Assembly (NCBI GenBank): GCA_016936505.1
Contig: JAFGXS010000024.1
Coordinates: 38,917 to 102,916, forward strand
Reading direction: 5' to 3'
Origin: Bacteroidales bacterium
GTDB taxonomy: Bacteria > Bacteroidota > Bacteroidia > Bacteroidales > F082
Length of the DNA: 64,000 nt
Positions 19,406-27,424 of the stretch are shown one piece after another. The notes under the pieces are model-generated. The model saw only the letters and a program-made list of their open reading frames with translations, had not been told where the DNA came from and made no database searches. The position numbers and the translations under genes are program-made. Each line of letters begins with the position of its first letter. Position 1 is the stretch's first letter.

Positions 19406-19819
19406 TTATAATTTCAGGAGTCGCTTAATTTCTCTATGGAGCTGGTCGCTTCGAATTCCTTTTTCAATAAATAAATCCGCTTTGATCCATTTTTTGTCTT
19501 CCTTTGTTTCTACTCTGAAGTTAATTCCTCTTTCGGCTGCTACTGCAGAAGCAATAATCACCGGAAGCCGGGGTTGTTGTTTCTTGATTTTGTAGGCCAG
19601 AACAAAGCCTGCATCCTGGGTTTCCATCATCAAATCAAGAATGGCCAAATCAGGCTTCTCTTCGAGTGCTTTCTCAGCTTCTTTCATATTCTCAGCAGTT
19701 ATCACATCAAACCCGAAGTTTTCAATATGGTACTTCATTTGAAATAAATAATCTGGGTCATCATCGACAATCAATATCATTTTCTTTATTCTCGACATTG
19801 CTTCTGTTTTTGACATCAT
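19406..19819 (-). CDS. Stand-alone response regulator receiver (hyd operon)
   Basis: 137 residues, a single REC domain with acidic pocket VDDDPDY and phosphoacceptor D62 in AILDLMMET. It has no output domain, so it probably works by passing phosphate or binding a partner. Its ATG overlaps the TGA of the hydrogenase-like sensor kinase (ATGA, 19816-19819), implying coupled synthesis with that kinase. It shares the LDxMMxT...GFxLAxxI pattern with the other single receiver at 26028-26534, so the two are probably paralogues. Confidence 0.88.
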   Translation of the reverse strand: MMSKTEAMSRIKKMILIVDDDPDYLFQMKYHIENFGFDVITAENMKEAEKALEEKPDLAILDLMMETQDAGFVLAYKIKKQQPRLPVIIASAVAAERGINFRVETKEDKKWIKADLFIEKGIRSDQLHREIKRLLKL

Positions 19820-21810
19820 CGAACTGTTTTTTTAGGTAATTGAATAATAAAACGGGTTCCTACAAACCCTTTTGTTCTGTCTGTGTTTGATTCTACATCT
19901 ATTTTGCCTCTGTGCATTTTTACGATACCATAAACCAATGGAAGTCCCATACCAGTTCCTTTTCCAATAGGTTTTGTTGTATAAAAAGGCGTAAAAATTT
20001 TATCCATATTTTCTTTACTGATACCACATCCTTCATCGACTACAGTAATGGTGAAATCAGTCATTAAGTCATGAATTATCAGGCTTAACTTTCCCCCATC
20101 GGGCATGGCATCTATGGCATTTTTTTCAAGATTGGTAAGAACCTGTCCCATTTGGTCCTTATCAATTTCTACATTCAGCACTTCTTTATCGGAAAGCACT
20201 TCAAAGTTTACATTCTCCGGAACAATTACAGACTGAATACTGCGTTTGCAAAAAGCTACAATATTGGTTTCCTCAGGATTGATTTGATTTTTTCTGGCAA
20301 AATTCAACAATCCTCCCACGATATTTTTACATCTTTCTGCCTGTTCAGCAATAAGGTTTAGATCAGAATTAAGTGACTCATCATGAGCCATTTCCTCTTT
20401 TAATATATTGCTATACATCAAAATAACACCCAGAGGATTATTTAATTCATGTGCAATTCCTGCAGATAATTGCCCCATAGTGGCCAGCTTTTCAGTTTGT
20501 TTCAGTGCCAGCCGGGCAGAGGCCAGTTTTTCACTGGAAATATTCAGGTTGATAATCGTCGTGTGCATTTGTTCAATTGTATAGGGAAGACACATCTCTG
20601 TTTCGGCATATCCATTCACAATTGCGATGGCATGTTCACGACAAGTATCATAGCCACAAGCACGGCAATTAAGCTGGTCTTTAAGCTCTTTTTTACCCAT
20701 CCCTAGCAAAACACAGCTAATTTCTTCTTCACCGGGTTTTGATAAATCAAGTTCATTGGGTCTAAAACTGCGGGTTAAATCTAGATCTGAGAATTCTTTT
20801 ATGTTTTGATCCCATTGGGAGATTTCGAGCCTGATTAGTTTCTTTTCTGTGTATTCTGTTACTTTTTTCGCTCTTGAAAAACGACTGCCGTTTTTTGACA
20901 TCCCAGGCCCCATGATACAACCTTCACAACACAATAACTCAAGATCTTGTCCTTTCAGATTTCCTTTTTCAAACTCAGTAATCGCATCTATAAAATCCCT
21001 ATGACCGTTGGCTACCAACACTTTACTATCAGTAATATCAACCTTATGCTCAATGTTACTAAGTAGGCCATGACTGATAGGGAAAATCGATCCTTTACCT
21101 GCAAACGGGGCATCAAAATCATCAGAATTTATTGATTCAGCTGTAATCTTCTCAATCTCAAAAAGAGAACGTAATTCACTAAAAGTAATGACGAATTCTA
21201 GTTCGCTAGCTTCACCCTTTTTGGCAATACAAGGGCCAATGAACACAATTTTATTTTTGTTTCCATATTTCTTTTTTATAACCCTTCCCATAGCCACCAT
21301 AGGTGAAACAACCGGAGTTAAACAGGAAGTGAGATGCGCATGATGTTTTTCAATGCATGCTACTACTGCAGGACAATCAGAGGAGATATACGTTTTGCCA
21401 TCCGGCTTATTTTTTAATTTTTTGTATTCACGAGCAACCAGATCAGCACCAAAAGCTACTTCAAATACTTTACTAAAACCAAGTGATTTGAGCATTCCGA
21501 CAAAAGTTTGGTAATCGTCCAATTCCGTAAACTCGGCTGGAAAGCTAGGGGCGACAGCGGCAAATACCACCCCATCACCGGCAAGTAGTTTTCTGATTTC
21601 ATTAATCTGATTATTAAACGTTTTAGCTCCCTGACTGCACACACGCACACAGTTTCCACAGGCAATACAACGTTCTGGCATTACTTCTGCCTGTCCATTG
21701 ATGATTTTAATGGCTTTAACAGGACATTCTCTCACACAGGTATAGCAAACACGGCAGCGATTTTTTACCGTGTAAACTAAGATTTCCTTATTTCCTGTTG
21801 TCGTCATCAT
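19816..21810 (-). CDS. Hydrogenase-like Fe-S sensor fused to a histidine kinase (putative H2/redox sensor)
   Basis: 664 residues, soluble. Domains in order: a 2[4Fe-4S] ferredoxin (C19, C22, C25, C29; C48, C51, C54, C58); an [FeFe]-hydrogenase large-subunit domain (about 75-330); a four-cysteine Fe-S domain (C382, C385, C390, C407; C-x2-C-x4-C-x16-C); HisKA with H454 in GIAHELNNP; and HATPase with N564 and GKGTGMGLPL. All four H-cluster cysteines can be matched (C146 in SSDCP, C194 in GPCIAKK, C294 and C298 in CCEGC), but the catalytic proton-relay cysteine is replaced by D145. This resembles the poorly studied sensory group C [FeFe] hydrogenases linked to kinases. Placed directly after hydA, it probably senses H2 or redox state. 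Confidence 0.9.
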   Translation of the reverse strand: MMTTTGNKEILVYTVKNRCRVCYTCVRECPVKAIKIINGQAEVMPERCIACGNCVRVCSQGAKTFNNQINEIRKLLAGDGVVFAAVAPSFPAEFTELDDYQTFVGMLKSLGFSKVFEVAFGADLVAREYKKLKNKPDGKTYISSDCPAVVACIEKHHAHLTSCLTPVVSPMVAMGRVIKKKYGNKNKIVFIGPCIAKKGEASELEFVITFSELRSLFEIEKITAESINSDDFDAPFAGKGSIFPISHGLLSNIEHKVDITDSKVLVANGHRDFIDAITEFEKGNLKGQDLELLCCEGCIMGPGMSKNGSRFSRAKKVTEYTEKKLIRLEISQWDQNIKEFSDLDLTRSFRPNELDLSKPGEEEISCVLLGMGKKELKDQLNCRACGYDTCREHAIAIVNGYAETEMCLPYTIEQMHTTIINLNISSEKLASARLALKQTEKLATMGQLSAGIAHELNNPLGVILMYSNILKEEMAHDESLNSDLNLIAEQAERCKNIVGGLLNFARKNQINPEETNIVAFCKRSIQSVIVPENVNFEVLSDKEVLNVEIDKDQMGQVLTNLEKNAIDAMPDGGKLSLIIHDLMTDFTITVVDEGCGISKENMDKIFTPFYTTKPIGKGTGMGLPLVYGIVKMHRGKIDVESNTDRTKGFVGTRFIIQLPKKTVR

Positions 21811-21872
21811 TGTTTTAGGGTTCGTGTCTGATAAAATGCTTATGAATCAATTCTTTTTCTTAATCATAAAAA

Positions 21873-23597
21873 TCAAATCATTACATCTCTTTTCTGATAA
21901 TGGGTATGCAATAACTCATGACTTTTATGTCCAAGAGGTTCGCCTAAGAAATTCTGATAGAGCTCAATAATTTCCGGGTTTTTATGCGACACTTTCAAGG
22001 TTTCTTTTTTGTCAATGTCATACAAGGTTTTCATCCGTTGGGCCAACTGTTTGTCATCAGTTCCAATGTGCTGCCCTCCACCACCAATACAACCACCGGG
22101 ACAAGCCATTATTTCAATAAATTGAATATCCTTACGTCCTGCACGAATTTCATCAAGCAAGACTTTGGCATTAGCCATTCCGTTGACAACAGCCACACCA
22201 AGTTCCAAATCACTTATTTTAATTTGAGTTTCTTTTCTTTTTTCAAAACCTCTGACTTGGGGAATAGTAAAATTCACTAATTCTTTACCCGTCAGTTTAA
22301 AATGCGCTGTGCGAATAGCTGCTTCCATAACACCACCTGAGGCACCAAACATTTTTCCGGCACTGCTACGAAATCCTAATGGGGAATCCGTAACTTCCGG
22401 GTCGATATTAAACATATCCACACCATAGAGTTTCAAAAATTTGGTCAACTCACGGGTAGTTAAAACGGCATCAACATCTGAGATTCCTTTGTGGACCATT
22501 TCTTCACGTTGGGCCTCAAATTTCTTGGCTGTACAAGGCATGATAGCAACCATGTAAATATCTTCCGGATTGATACCTTGCTTTTCAGCAAAATACGTTT
22601 TTACAACGGCCCCCATCATTTGCTGTGGCGATTTACATGTTGACAAATTGGGAATCAAATCAGAATAAAATTCTTCTGCATATTTTACCCAACCCGGGCA
22701 GCAACTGGTAATCATTGGCAAAGTTTCTTCATTGGTTATCCGACGAATGAGCTCAGCTGATTCTTCCATAATGGTAAGATCTGCAGCAAATGAGGAATCA
22801 AAAATAAAATCAAATCCTACTTTGCGAAGAGCTGCATTTAAGATCCCATTATTATCCATACCAGGTTCTAAACCAATCTCTTCAGACATGGAAACGCTTA
22901 TGGATGGAGCGTACTGAACTACCACTGTTTTATTTTGATCGTTGATGGCGGATTGAATTTCAGCAAAATGATTTTTTTCAGTTAACGCTCCTGTCGGACA
23001 AACCATAATGCATTGCCCACAATTAATGCAACTTGAAGTATTGAGCCCCTGATTGAAAGAGGTTCCTATAAACGCTTTATTACCACGGTTAATAAAATCA
23101 ATGCATGATACTCCCATAACTTCTTCACAAATGGTAACGCAACGGCCACAAAGAATACACTTTTCAGGATCTCTTACAATAGAAGCACTTGATAAATCCA
23201 ATTTTTCTTTATTCTTTTTCCCGCGAATTCGTCTTTCTCTGACATGATGTTCTTCGCTTAAGTTTTGAAGTTCGCAATTCTTATCACGAACACAGTAAAG
23301 ACAATCATCAGGATGGTTCGAAAGCAACAGTTCGATGATAGTTTTTCGGGCTTCAACCACTCGCTGACTATGCGTTTTAATTTCCATACCCGGAGCAGCA
23401 GGAAAAGAACAGGAAGTAATCAGCTTCCCGCTCTTCATGTCTTCCACAATACACATTCGGCAAGCTCCGGTAGGCATAGATTCTTTGAGATGACAAAGTG
23501 TTGGTACTTTAATTCCATTTCGCTTCAATACATCCAGAATAGTTTCTCCCTGTTCTGCAGAGCATTCTTTGTTGTTTATGTTGATGGTATAATTCAT
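21873..23597 (-). CDS. hydA: [FeFe] hydrogenase catalytic subunit HydA (NAD-linked trimeric type)
   Basis: 574 residues, the same length as Clostridium pasteurianus CpI, with H-cluster residues at the same numbers: C299 (proton relay) and C300 in TSCCPGW, C355 in MPCTAKK, C499 and C503 in MACPGGCIGGGG. Electron-relay clusters: [2Fe-2S] at C35, C46, C49, C63; a histidine-ligated cluster at H95, C99, C102, C108; two [4Fe-4S] at C147-C157 and C190-C200. Neighbouring NuoF- and NuoE-like genes make it the alpha subunit of a HydABC-type enzyme that couples H2 to NAD(H), often with ferredoxin by electron bifurcation. Cytoplasmic; no twin-arginine signal. Confidence 0.96.
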   Translation of the reverse strand: MNYTININNKECSAEQGETILDVLKRNGIKVPTLCHLKESMPTGACRMCIVEDMKSGKLITSCSFPAAPGMEIKTHSQRVVEARKTIIELLLSNHPDDCLYCVRDKNCELQNLSEEHHVRERRIRGKKNKEKLDLSSASIVRDPEKCILCGRCVTICEEVMGVSCIDFINRGNKAFIGTSFNQGLNTSSCINCGQCIMVCPTGALTEKNHFAEIQSAINDQNKTVVVQYAPSISVSMSEEIGLEPGMDNNGILNAALRKVGFDFIFDSSFAADLTIMEESAELIRRITNEETLPMITSCCPGWVKYAEEFYSDLIPNLSTCKSPQQMMGAVVKTYFAEKQGINPEDIYMVAIMPCTAKKFEAQREEMVHKGISDVDAVLTTRELTKFLKLYGVDMFNIDPEVTDSPLGFRSSAGKMFGASGGVMEAAIRTAHFKLTGKELVNFTIPQVRGFEKRKETQIKISDLELGVAVVNGMANAKVLLDEIRAGRKDIQFIEIMACPGGCIGGGGQHIGTDDKQLAQRMKTLYDIDKKETLKVSHKNPEIIELYQNFLGEPLGHKSHELLHTHYQKRDVMI

Positions 23598-23611
23598 TTC
23601 AAAATACTTTT

Positions 23612-25546
23612 TCAGGAAATAACTATTGCATCAAATTTGCAGACATCATAACAAGAACCACAACTGATACATTTTTCGTTGACTATAAAATGAGGTGATT
23701 TTCGGCTTCCGATAATGGCATTTGTAGGGCATTTTTTTGAGCATACAGTACATCCTGTACATTTATCCACATTGATGGTAAAGGTCCGTAAATCGGTGCA
23801 CACATTGGCGCGACATTTTCTTTCAAAAATATGTTCTTCATATTCTTCGCGGAACCATTTAATGGTACTTAACACCGGATTTGGGGCTGTTTGTCCCAAG
23901 CCACAAAGAGAGGTTTCTTTAATGATTTTTCCCAATTTTTCTAATTGAGTAACTCCTTTAATACGTTCAAGAGCCTCATTTTCATCTTCATGAACCGGTT
24001 TCTTAGTAATATTTTCCAAAATTTCGAGCATACGTCGGGTTCCTTCCCTACAGGGAATACATTTGCCGCAACTTTCGCGTTGAATAAAGTCCATAAAAAA
24101 TTTGGCCACATCCACCATACAGGTATCTTCATCCATAACAACCAGTCCACCGGACCCCATCATGGCTCCAATACTCAGAAGCGAATCATAATCAACCTGA
24201 ATATCTAGATTTTGTTCTGTAATACAACCACCAGAAGGACCACCAATTTGAACTGACTTGAATTTTTTATTGTTGGGAATTCCACCACCAATGCCAAAAA
24301 TCACCTCTCTGATTGTGGTTCCCATTGGCACTTCTACCAAACCGGTCAAATTAACTTTTCCCGAAAGGGCAAAAACTTTTGTCCCCTTACTGTTTTCGGT
24401 TCCCATCAAATTGAAATCCGTGATGTGGTCGGGCATAATTGCTGGCAAACAAGACAGTGTTTCCACATTGTTGATGATTGTGGGTTTTCCAAACAACCCT
24501 TTAACAGCCGGGAACGGAGGACGTGGAATAGGCATACCCCGTTTGCCTTCAATACTTTTAATAAGAGCGGTTTCTTCACCACAAACAAAAGCCCCTGCTC
24601 CCATTTTCACCTTAATTTCAAAATCAATACCACTATTGAAGATATCTTTTCCGAGCAAACCATAATCTTTTGCCTGCTGAAGCGCTATCTTCAATCGCTT
24701 GATAGCCAAAGGATATTCAGCACGAATGTAAACGTAAGATTTTGTAGCACCTATACCATAAGCAGCAATCATCATCCCTTCGATTAGTCTGTGTGGATCA
24801 CCTTCAATTACAGCTCGATCCATAAAAGCACCAGGATCACCTTCGTCAGCATTACAAATCAGATATTTTTGATCTGATTCAGTGTTATGAGCAAATTTCC
24901 ATTTTGTACCTGTACGGAAACCTCCGCCACCACGACCACGCAGACCACTTTCCTCAACCAAATCACAAACCTCTTCCGAAGTATGCGAACCAATAGTTTT
25001 CAGATAAGAAACATAACCGCCATGTGCTATATATTCATCAATACTTACCGGATTTAACACGCCACAATTTTTCAACACAATACGGTGTTGTTTAGCAAAA
25101 TAAGGATGTGCAGAATGAGCAACTACATCTTCCCAGCTTCTGCTTTCTTTTTCAGGATATTGATAAAGTTTTTCAATATTTTCAGGAAGTTCAAGATTCA
25201 GCACAGCATCGAGAAGCTGACCGGCTTTATCTTCTGTTACATGACTGAATGATACCCTGTTGTAACCGGGCATCTGTACATCCACTATGGGTTCTGCTGC
25301 ACAAAGGCCAATGCATCCTACTTCAATGACTTCGGCATCGATATTATTGGTCATTAAATAATTCTTAATCCGTCCAAGAGTTTTACCTGCGCCTGCTCCC
25401 AGCCCACAGGTTCCCGCTCCCACATAAACTACAGGTTTTTCAACCTTTTTTCTTTGCAAAAGAGATAAGTTTTTTTCGCTTAGCGATACGCCTGTCAATT
25501 TGTTCAAGAGCAAGTCCGCATTCATTTCCATTGTTTCTAACATCAT
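23612..25546 (-). CDS. hydB: NAD-linked [FeFe] hydrogenase beta subunit HydB (NuoF-like)
   Basis: 644 residues. N-terminal thioredoxin-like [2Fe-2S] domain (C47, C78, C82), a NuoF core with the FMN/NAD-binding segments GRGGGGFRTGTKW and EGDPGAFMDRAVIEGDPHRL, the [4Fe-4S] motif SCGKCIPC, and a C-terminal 2[4Fe-4S] ferredoxin domain (CTGCTVCSKKCP; CISCGSCYDVC). This is the flavin subunit that exchanges electrons with NAD(H) and, in bifurcating enzymes, ferredoxin. The ATG overlaps the hydC stop by one base, and AAGGAG (minus strand, about 25557-25552) is a clear ribosome binding site. Confidence 0.94.
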   Translation of the reverse strand: MMLETMEMNADLLLNKLTGVSLSEKNLSLLQRKKVEKPVVYVGAGTCGLGAGAGKTLGRIKNYLMTNNIDAEVIEVGCIGLCAAEPIVDVQMPGYNRVSFSHVTEDKAGQLLDAVLNLELPENIEKLYQYPEKESRSWEDVVAHSAHPYFAKQHRIVLKNCGVLNPVSIDEYIAHGGYVSYLKTIGSHTSEEVCDLVEESGLRGRGGGGFRTGTKWKFAHNTESDQKYLICNADEGDPGAFMDRAVIEGDPHRLIEGMMIAAYGIGATKSYVYIRAEYPLAIKRLKIALQQAKDYGLLGKDIFNSGIDFEIKVKMGAGAFVCGEETALIKSIEGKRGMPIPRPPFPAVKGLFGKPTIINNVETLSCLPAIMPDHITDFNLMGTENSKGTKVFALSGKVNLTGLVEVPMGTTIREVIFGIGGGIPNNKKFKSVQIGGPSGGCITEQNLDIQVDYDSLLSIGAMMGSGGLVVMDEDTCMVDVAKFFMDFIQRESCGKCIPCREGTRRMLEILENITKKPVHEDENEALERIKGVTQLEKLGKIIKETSLCGLGQTAPNPVLSTIKWFREEYEEHIFERKCRANVCTDLRTFTINVDKCTGCTVCSKKCPTNAIIGSRKSPHFIVNEKCISCGSCYDVCKFDAIVIS

Positions 25547-26007
25547 TATTGCTCCTTATTTTTATAGTCTTCGATAATTGCTTGAAGTGAATCAGGGGTA
25601 ATTTTTGCAAAAAATTCACCATTTACTGTAATTACAGGAGCCAATCCGCAGGCACCAATACAAGCAACGACTTCAACACTAAATAAACCGTCACGGGTTG
25701 TTTCTCCGGCTTTTACTTTCAACTGCTTTTCCAACTCCTGCAGAACTGTAGCTGAACCCAAAACATGGCATGCAGTTCCACGGCATATCTGTATATGAAA
25801 TTTACCTTTGGGCAGAAAACGAAATTGATTGTAAAATGTGGCAACGCCATAAATTTTACTCGAAGGCAGATTTAAATAAGACCCCACCTGAACTACTGAT
25901 TCTTTAGACAAATAGCCTTCATTTTCCTGAATATCCTGCAAAATAGGAATCAAATTATCCCTTGAAGGTTCCTGATATTTCTCCAATATGTTTTTTATAT
26001 TTCCCAT
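25546..26007 (-). CDS. hydC: NAD-linked [FeFe] hydrogenase gamma subunit HydC (NuoE-like)
   Basis: 153 residues with the thioredoxin-like [2Fe-2S] fold of NuoE: ligands C75, C80 (CRGTAC) and C116, C120 (CIGAC). Helical N terminus with SKIYGVATFYNQFRF, typical of the family. Structural and electron-transfer subunit of the trimeric hydrogenase, one base overlap with hydB and 20 bases after the leading receiver gene. In other contexts such a gene could be nuoE, but the neighbours decide for HydC. Confidence 0.94.
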   Translation of the reverse strand: MGNIKNILEKYQEPSRDNLIPILQDIQENEGYLSKESVVQVGSYLNLPSSKIYGVATFYNQFRFLPKGKFHIQICRGTACHVLGSATVLQELEKQLKVKAGETTRDGLFSVEVVACIGACGLAPVITVNGEFFAKITPDSLQAIIEDYKNKEQ

Positions 26008-26027
26008 TACTGTTTTCTAATTTTAAA

Positions 26028-26534
26028 TTAGTCAACGACTCCAACAAGATTCTCAATAACAGGAAGCAACACATCGGCCCTGACCGGTTTTTTTACAAAT
26101 GCGTTTACTGGGAGCCATACATTCTGATTATTTTCGTTGAGGTAATCAACACCAGAGTTCCCCGAAATCAAATCTTTCACAAGAATGACCCTTAAATCCG
26201 AATAATCGGGATTTAATCGAAATTCTCGAGCCATAGCCTGAACACCAGGTTTTGTTGTAATGAACACTTCTATTGAAGTTTGGATAACAATAGGAAGCCT
26301 ATTCAGAAGCTTATCGGATAAAATCTCATGAGCCAACTCAAATCCCTCAAAATGTGTGGACATCATCACATCAAGAATGATTAAGTCGGGCATTTGTTTT
26401 CGAATTAATTCAAGTCCCTCCTGTTTACTGGTAGCAGAAGAAACATAGTAACCTTTGGCAGTTAAAACAGATTTGACCACATTGATAATATCAATATCAT
26501 CATCAACGATCACGATTTTTTTTATTATTTCCAT
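26028..26534 (-). CDS. Stand-alone response regulator receiver, first gene of the hyd operon
   Basis: 168 residues, one REC domain: acidic pocket VDDDIDI, phosphoacceptor D55 in IILDVMMST, and a late lysine in FVKKPVR. A loop of about 30 residues between the fourth and fifth strands makes it longer than a usual receiver. No output domain. It lies 20 bases upstream of hydC and directly after the operon promoter, so it is made together with the hydrogenase. Similar in pattern to the receiver at 19406-19819. A partner of the hydrogenase-like kinase is the likely role. Confidence 0.86.
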   Translation of the reverse strand: MEIIKKIVIVDDDIDIINVVKSVLTAKGYYVSSATSKQEGLELIRKQMPDLIILDVMMSTHFEGFELAHEILSDKLLNRLPIVIQTSIEVFITTKPGVQAMAREFRLNPDYSDLRVILVKDLISGNSGVDYLNENNQNVWLPVNAFVKKPVRADVLLPVIENLVGVVD

Positions 26535-26565
26535 TTTTCCAAGTATTTAGGTGTTTTTCTGAATA

Positions 26566-26573
26566 CAAAAATA
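26566..26573 (-). promoter_or_regulatory. Bacteroidota -7 promoter element for the hyd operon
   Basis: Minus-strand TATTTTTG matches TAnnTTTG exactly, 31 bases before the first hyd ATG. The -33 position has GTTAAA instead of TTG, which suits an activator-dependent promoter. Confidence 0.55.
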
Positions 26574-26595
26574 CTTTTATTGTGAAATATTTAAC

Positions 26596-26690
26596 AGGAA
26601 GGATTTACCCTTTTGGAAGGAATAGAATTACTGTTTTTTTTATTCAAAACCAGTACTTTTAGGAAGGAGTTCCGGTAGCAATAGGAAGGT
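26596..26690 (-). repeat. Four CCTTCC direct repeats upstream of the hyd promoter
   Basis: Plus-strand GGAAGG occurs at 26597, 26615, 26662 and 26684 (CCTTCC on the coding strand); three copies extend to TCCTTCC and the two middle ones to TCCTTCC(A/T)AAAAG. They lie about 25-120 bases upstream of the -7 element, with start spacings of 18, 47 and 22. Candidate binding sites for an activator such as the LuxR-type regulator next door. Confidence 0.45.
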
Positions 26691-26711
26691 GCAGAAAGAA
26701 AGGAAAAATAT

Positions 26712-27362
26712 CTATATAATTATCAGCTTTTTACGCAATGCGTAAGCCAATAAACCAATAGCACTTTTGCAACCCGTTTTAGCCAACATGTTAGATTTAT
26801 GTCCGACTACAGTACGTTCGCTAATGTATAATGTTTCGGCAATCTCTTTATTGCTTAAGCCTTCAGCCAGCAATTGAAGAATTTCCTTTTCTCGGGCAGT
26901 AAACTGAATATCCTCCGAGTTATTTTTATCCTCACGGGAATTCAGTTTACGAGTAAAAAAATTGAACAACTCTTCAGAATAATAATTTCCTCCGCCAGCA
27001 ACAGCAGTAATGGCCTTATGCAAGGTTTCCTTATCAATATTTTTCACTAAAAAACCTTTAACGCCCAGGTCAATCATACTCTGAACATAGTCATCATCAG
27101 TAAACATGGTCAAAGAAATTACTTTTAATCCCGGTTTTTCAGTCAAGGCTATTCTCGTAGCTTCCACACCAGTCATAACTGGCATTTCAATATCCATGAG
27201 TACAATATCACATTCTATTGTCCTAAGAAGTTTCAAAAACTCTTTTCCATTCGATGCCTCTCCTACAACCTCAACGTAATCGAGTTTACCTAAAACCATT
27301 TTCAATCCACTTCTAAAAATTTCGTGATCATCAACAATGATTATTTTTAATGTTTTACTCAT
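26712..27362 (-). CDS. LuxR/NarL-type response regulator
   Basis: 216 residues: receiver domain with D57 in IVLMDIEMPV and a C-terminal GerE-type helix-turn-helix (about 150-212; FTAREKEILQLLAEGLSNKE, then IAETLYISERTVVGHKSNML). It pairs with the Cache-PAS kinase gene 62 bases upstream. It is the only DNA-binding regulator in this region and stands 177 bases upstream of the hyd operon on the same strand, so regulation of hyd is a reasonable inference, though not shown. Confidence 0.93.
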   Translation of the reverse strand: MSKTLKIIIVDDHEIFRSGLKMVLGKLDYVEVVGEASNGKEFLKLLRTIECDIVLMDIEMPVMTGVEATRIALTEKPGLKVISLTMFTDDDYVQSMIDLGVKGFLVKNIDKETLHKAITAVAGGGNYYSEELFNFFTRKLNSREDKNNSEDIQFTAREKEILQLLAEGLSNKEIAETLYISERTVVGHKSNMLAKTGCKSAIGLLAYALRKKLIII

Positions 27363-27397
27363 GGTTTATTAACTTCAAAAGTTACAATTAACACAGT

Positions 27398-27405
27398 CAA
27401 ATATA
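27398..27405 (-). promoter_or_regulatory. Possible -7 element for the LuxR-type regulator
   Basis: Minus-strand TATATTTG matches TAnnTTTG, 35 bases before the ATG, inside the 62-base gap after the kinase gene. It may allow separate expression of the regulator. Confidence 0.4.
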
Positions 27406-27424
27406 CGATAGATTAAATTTCTTA

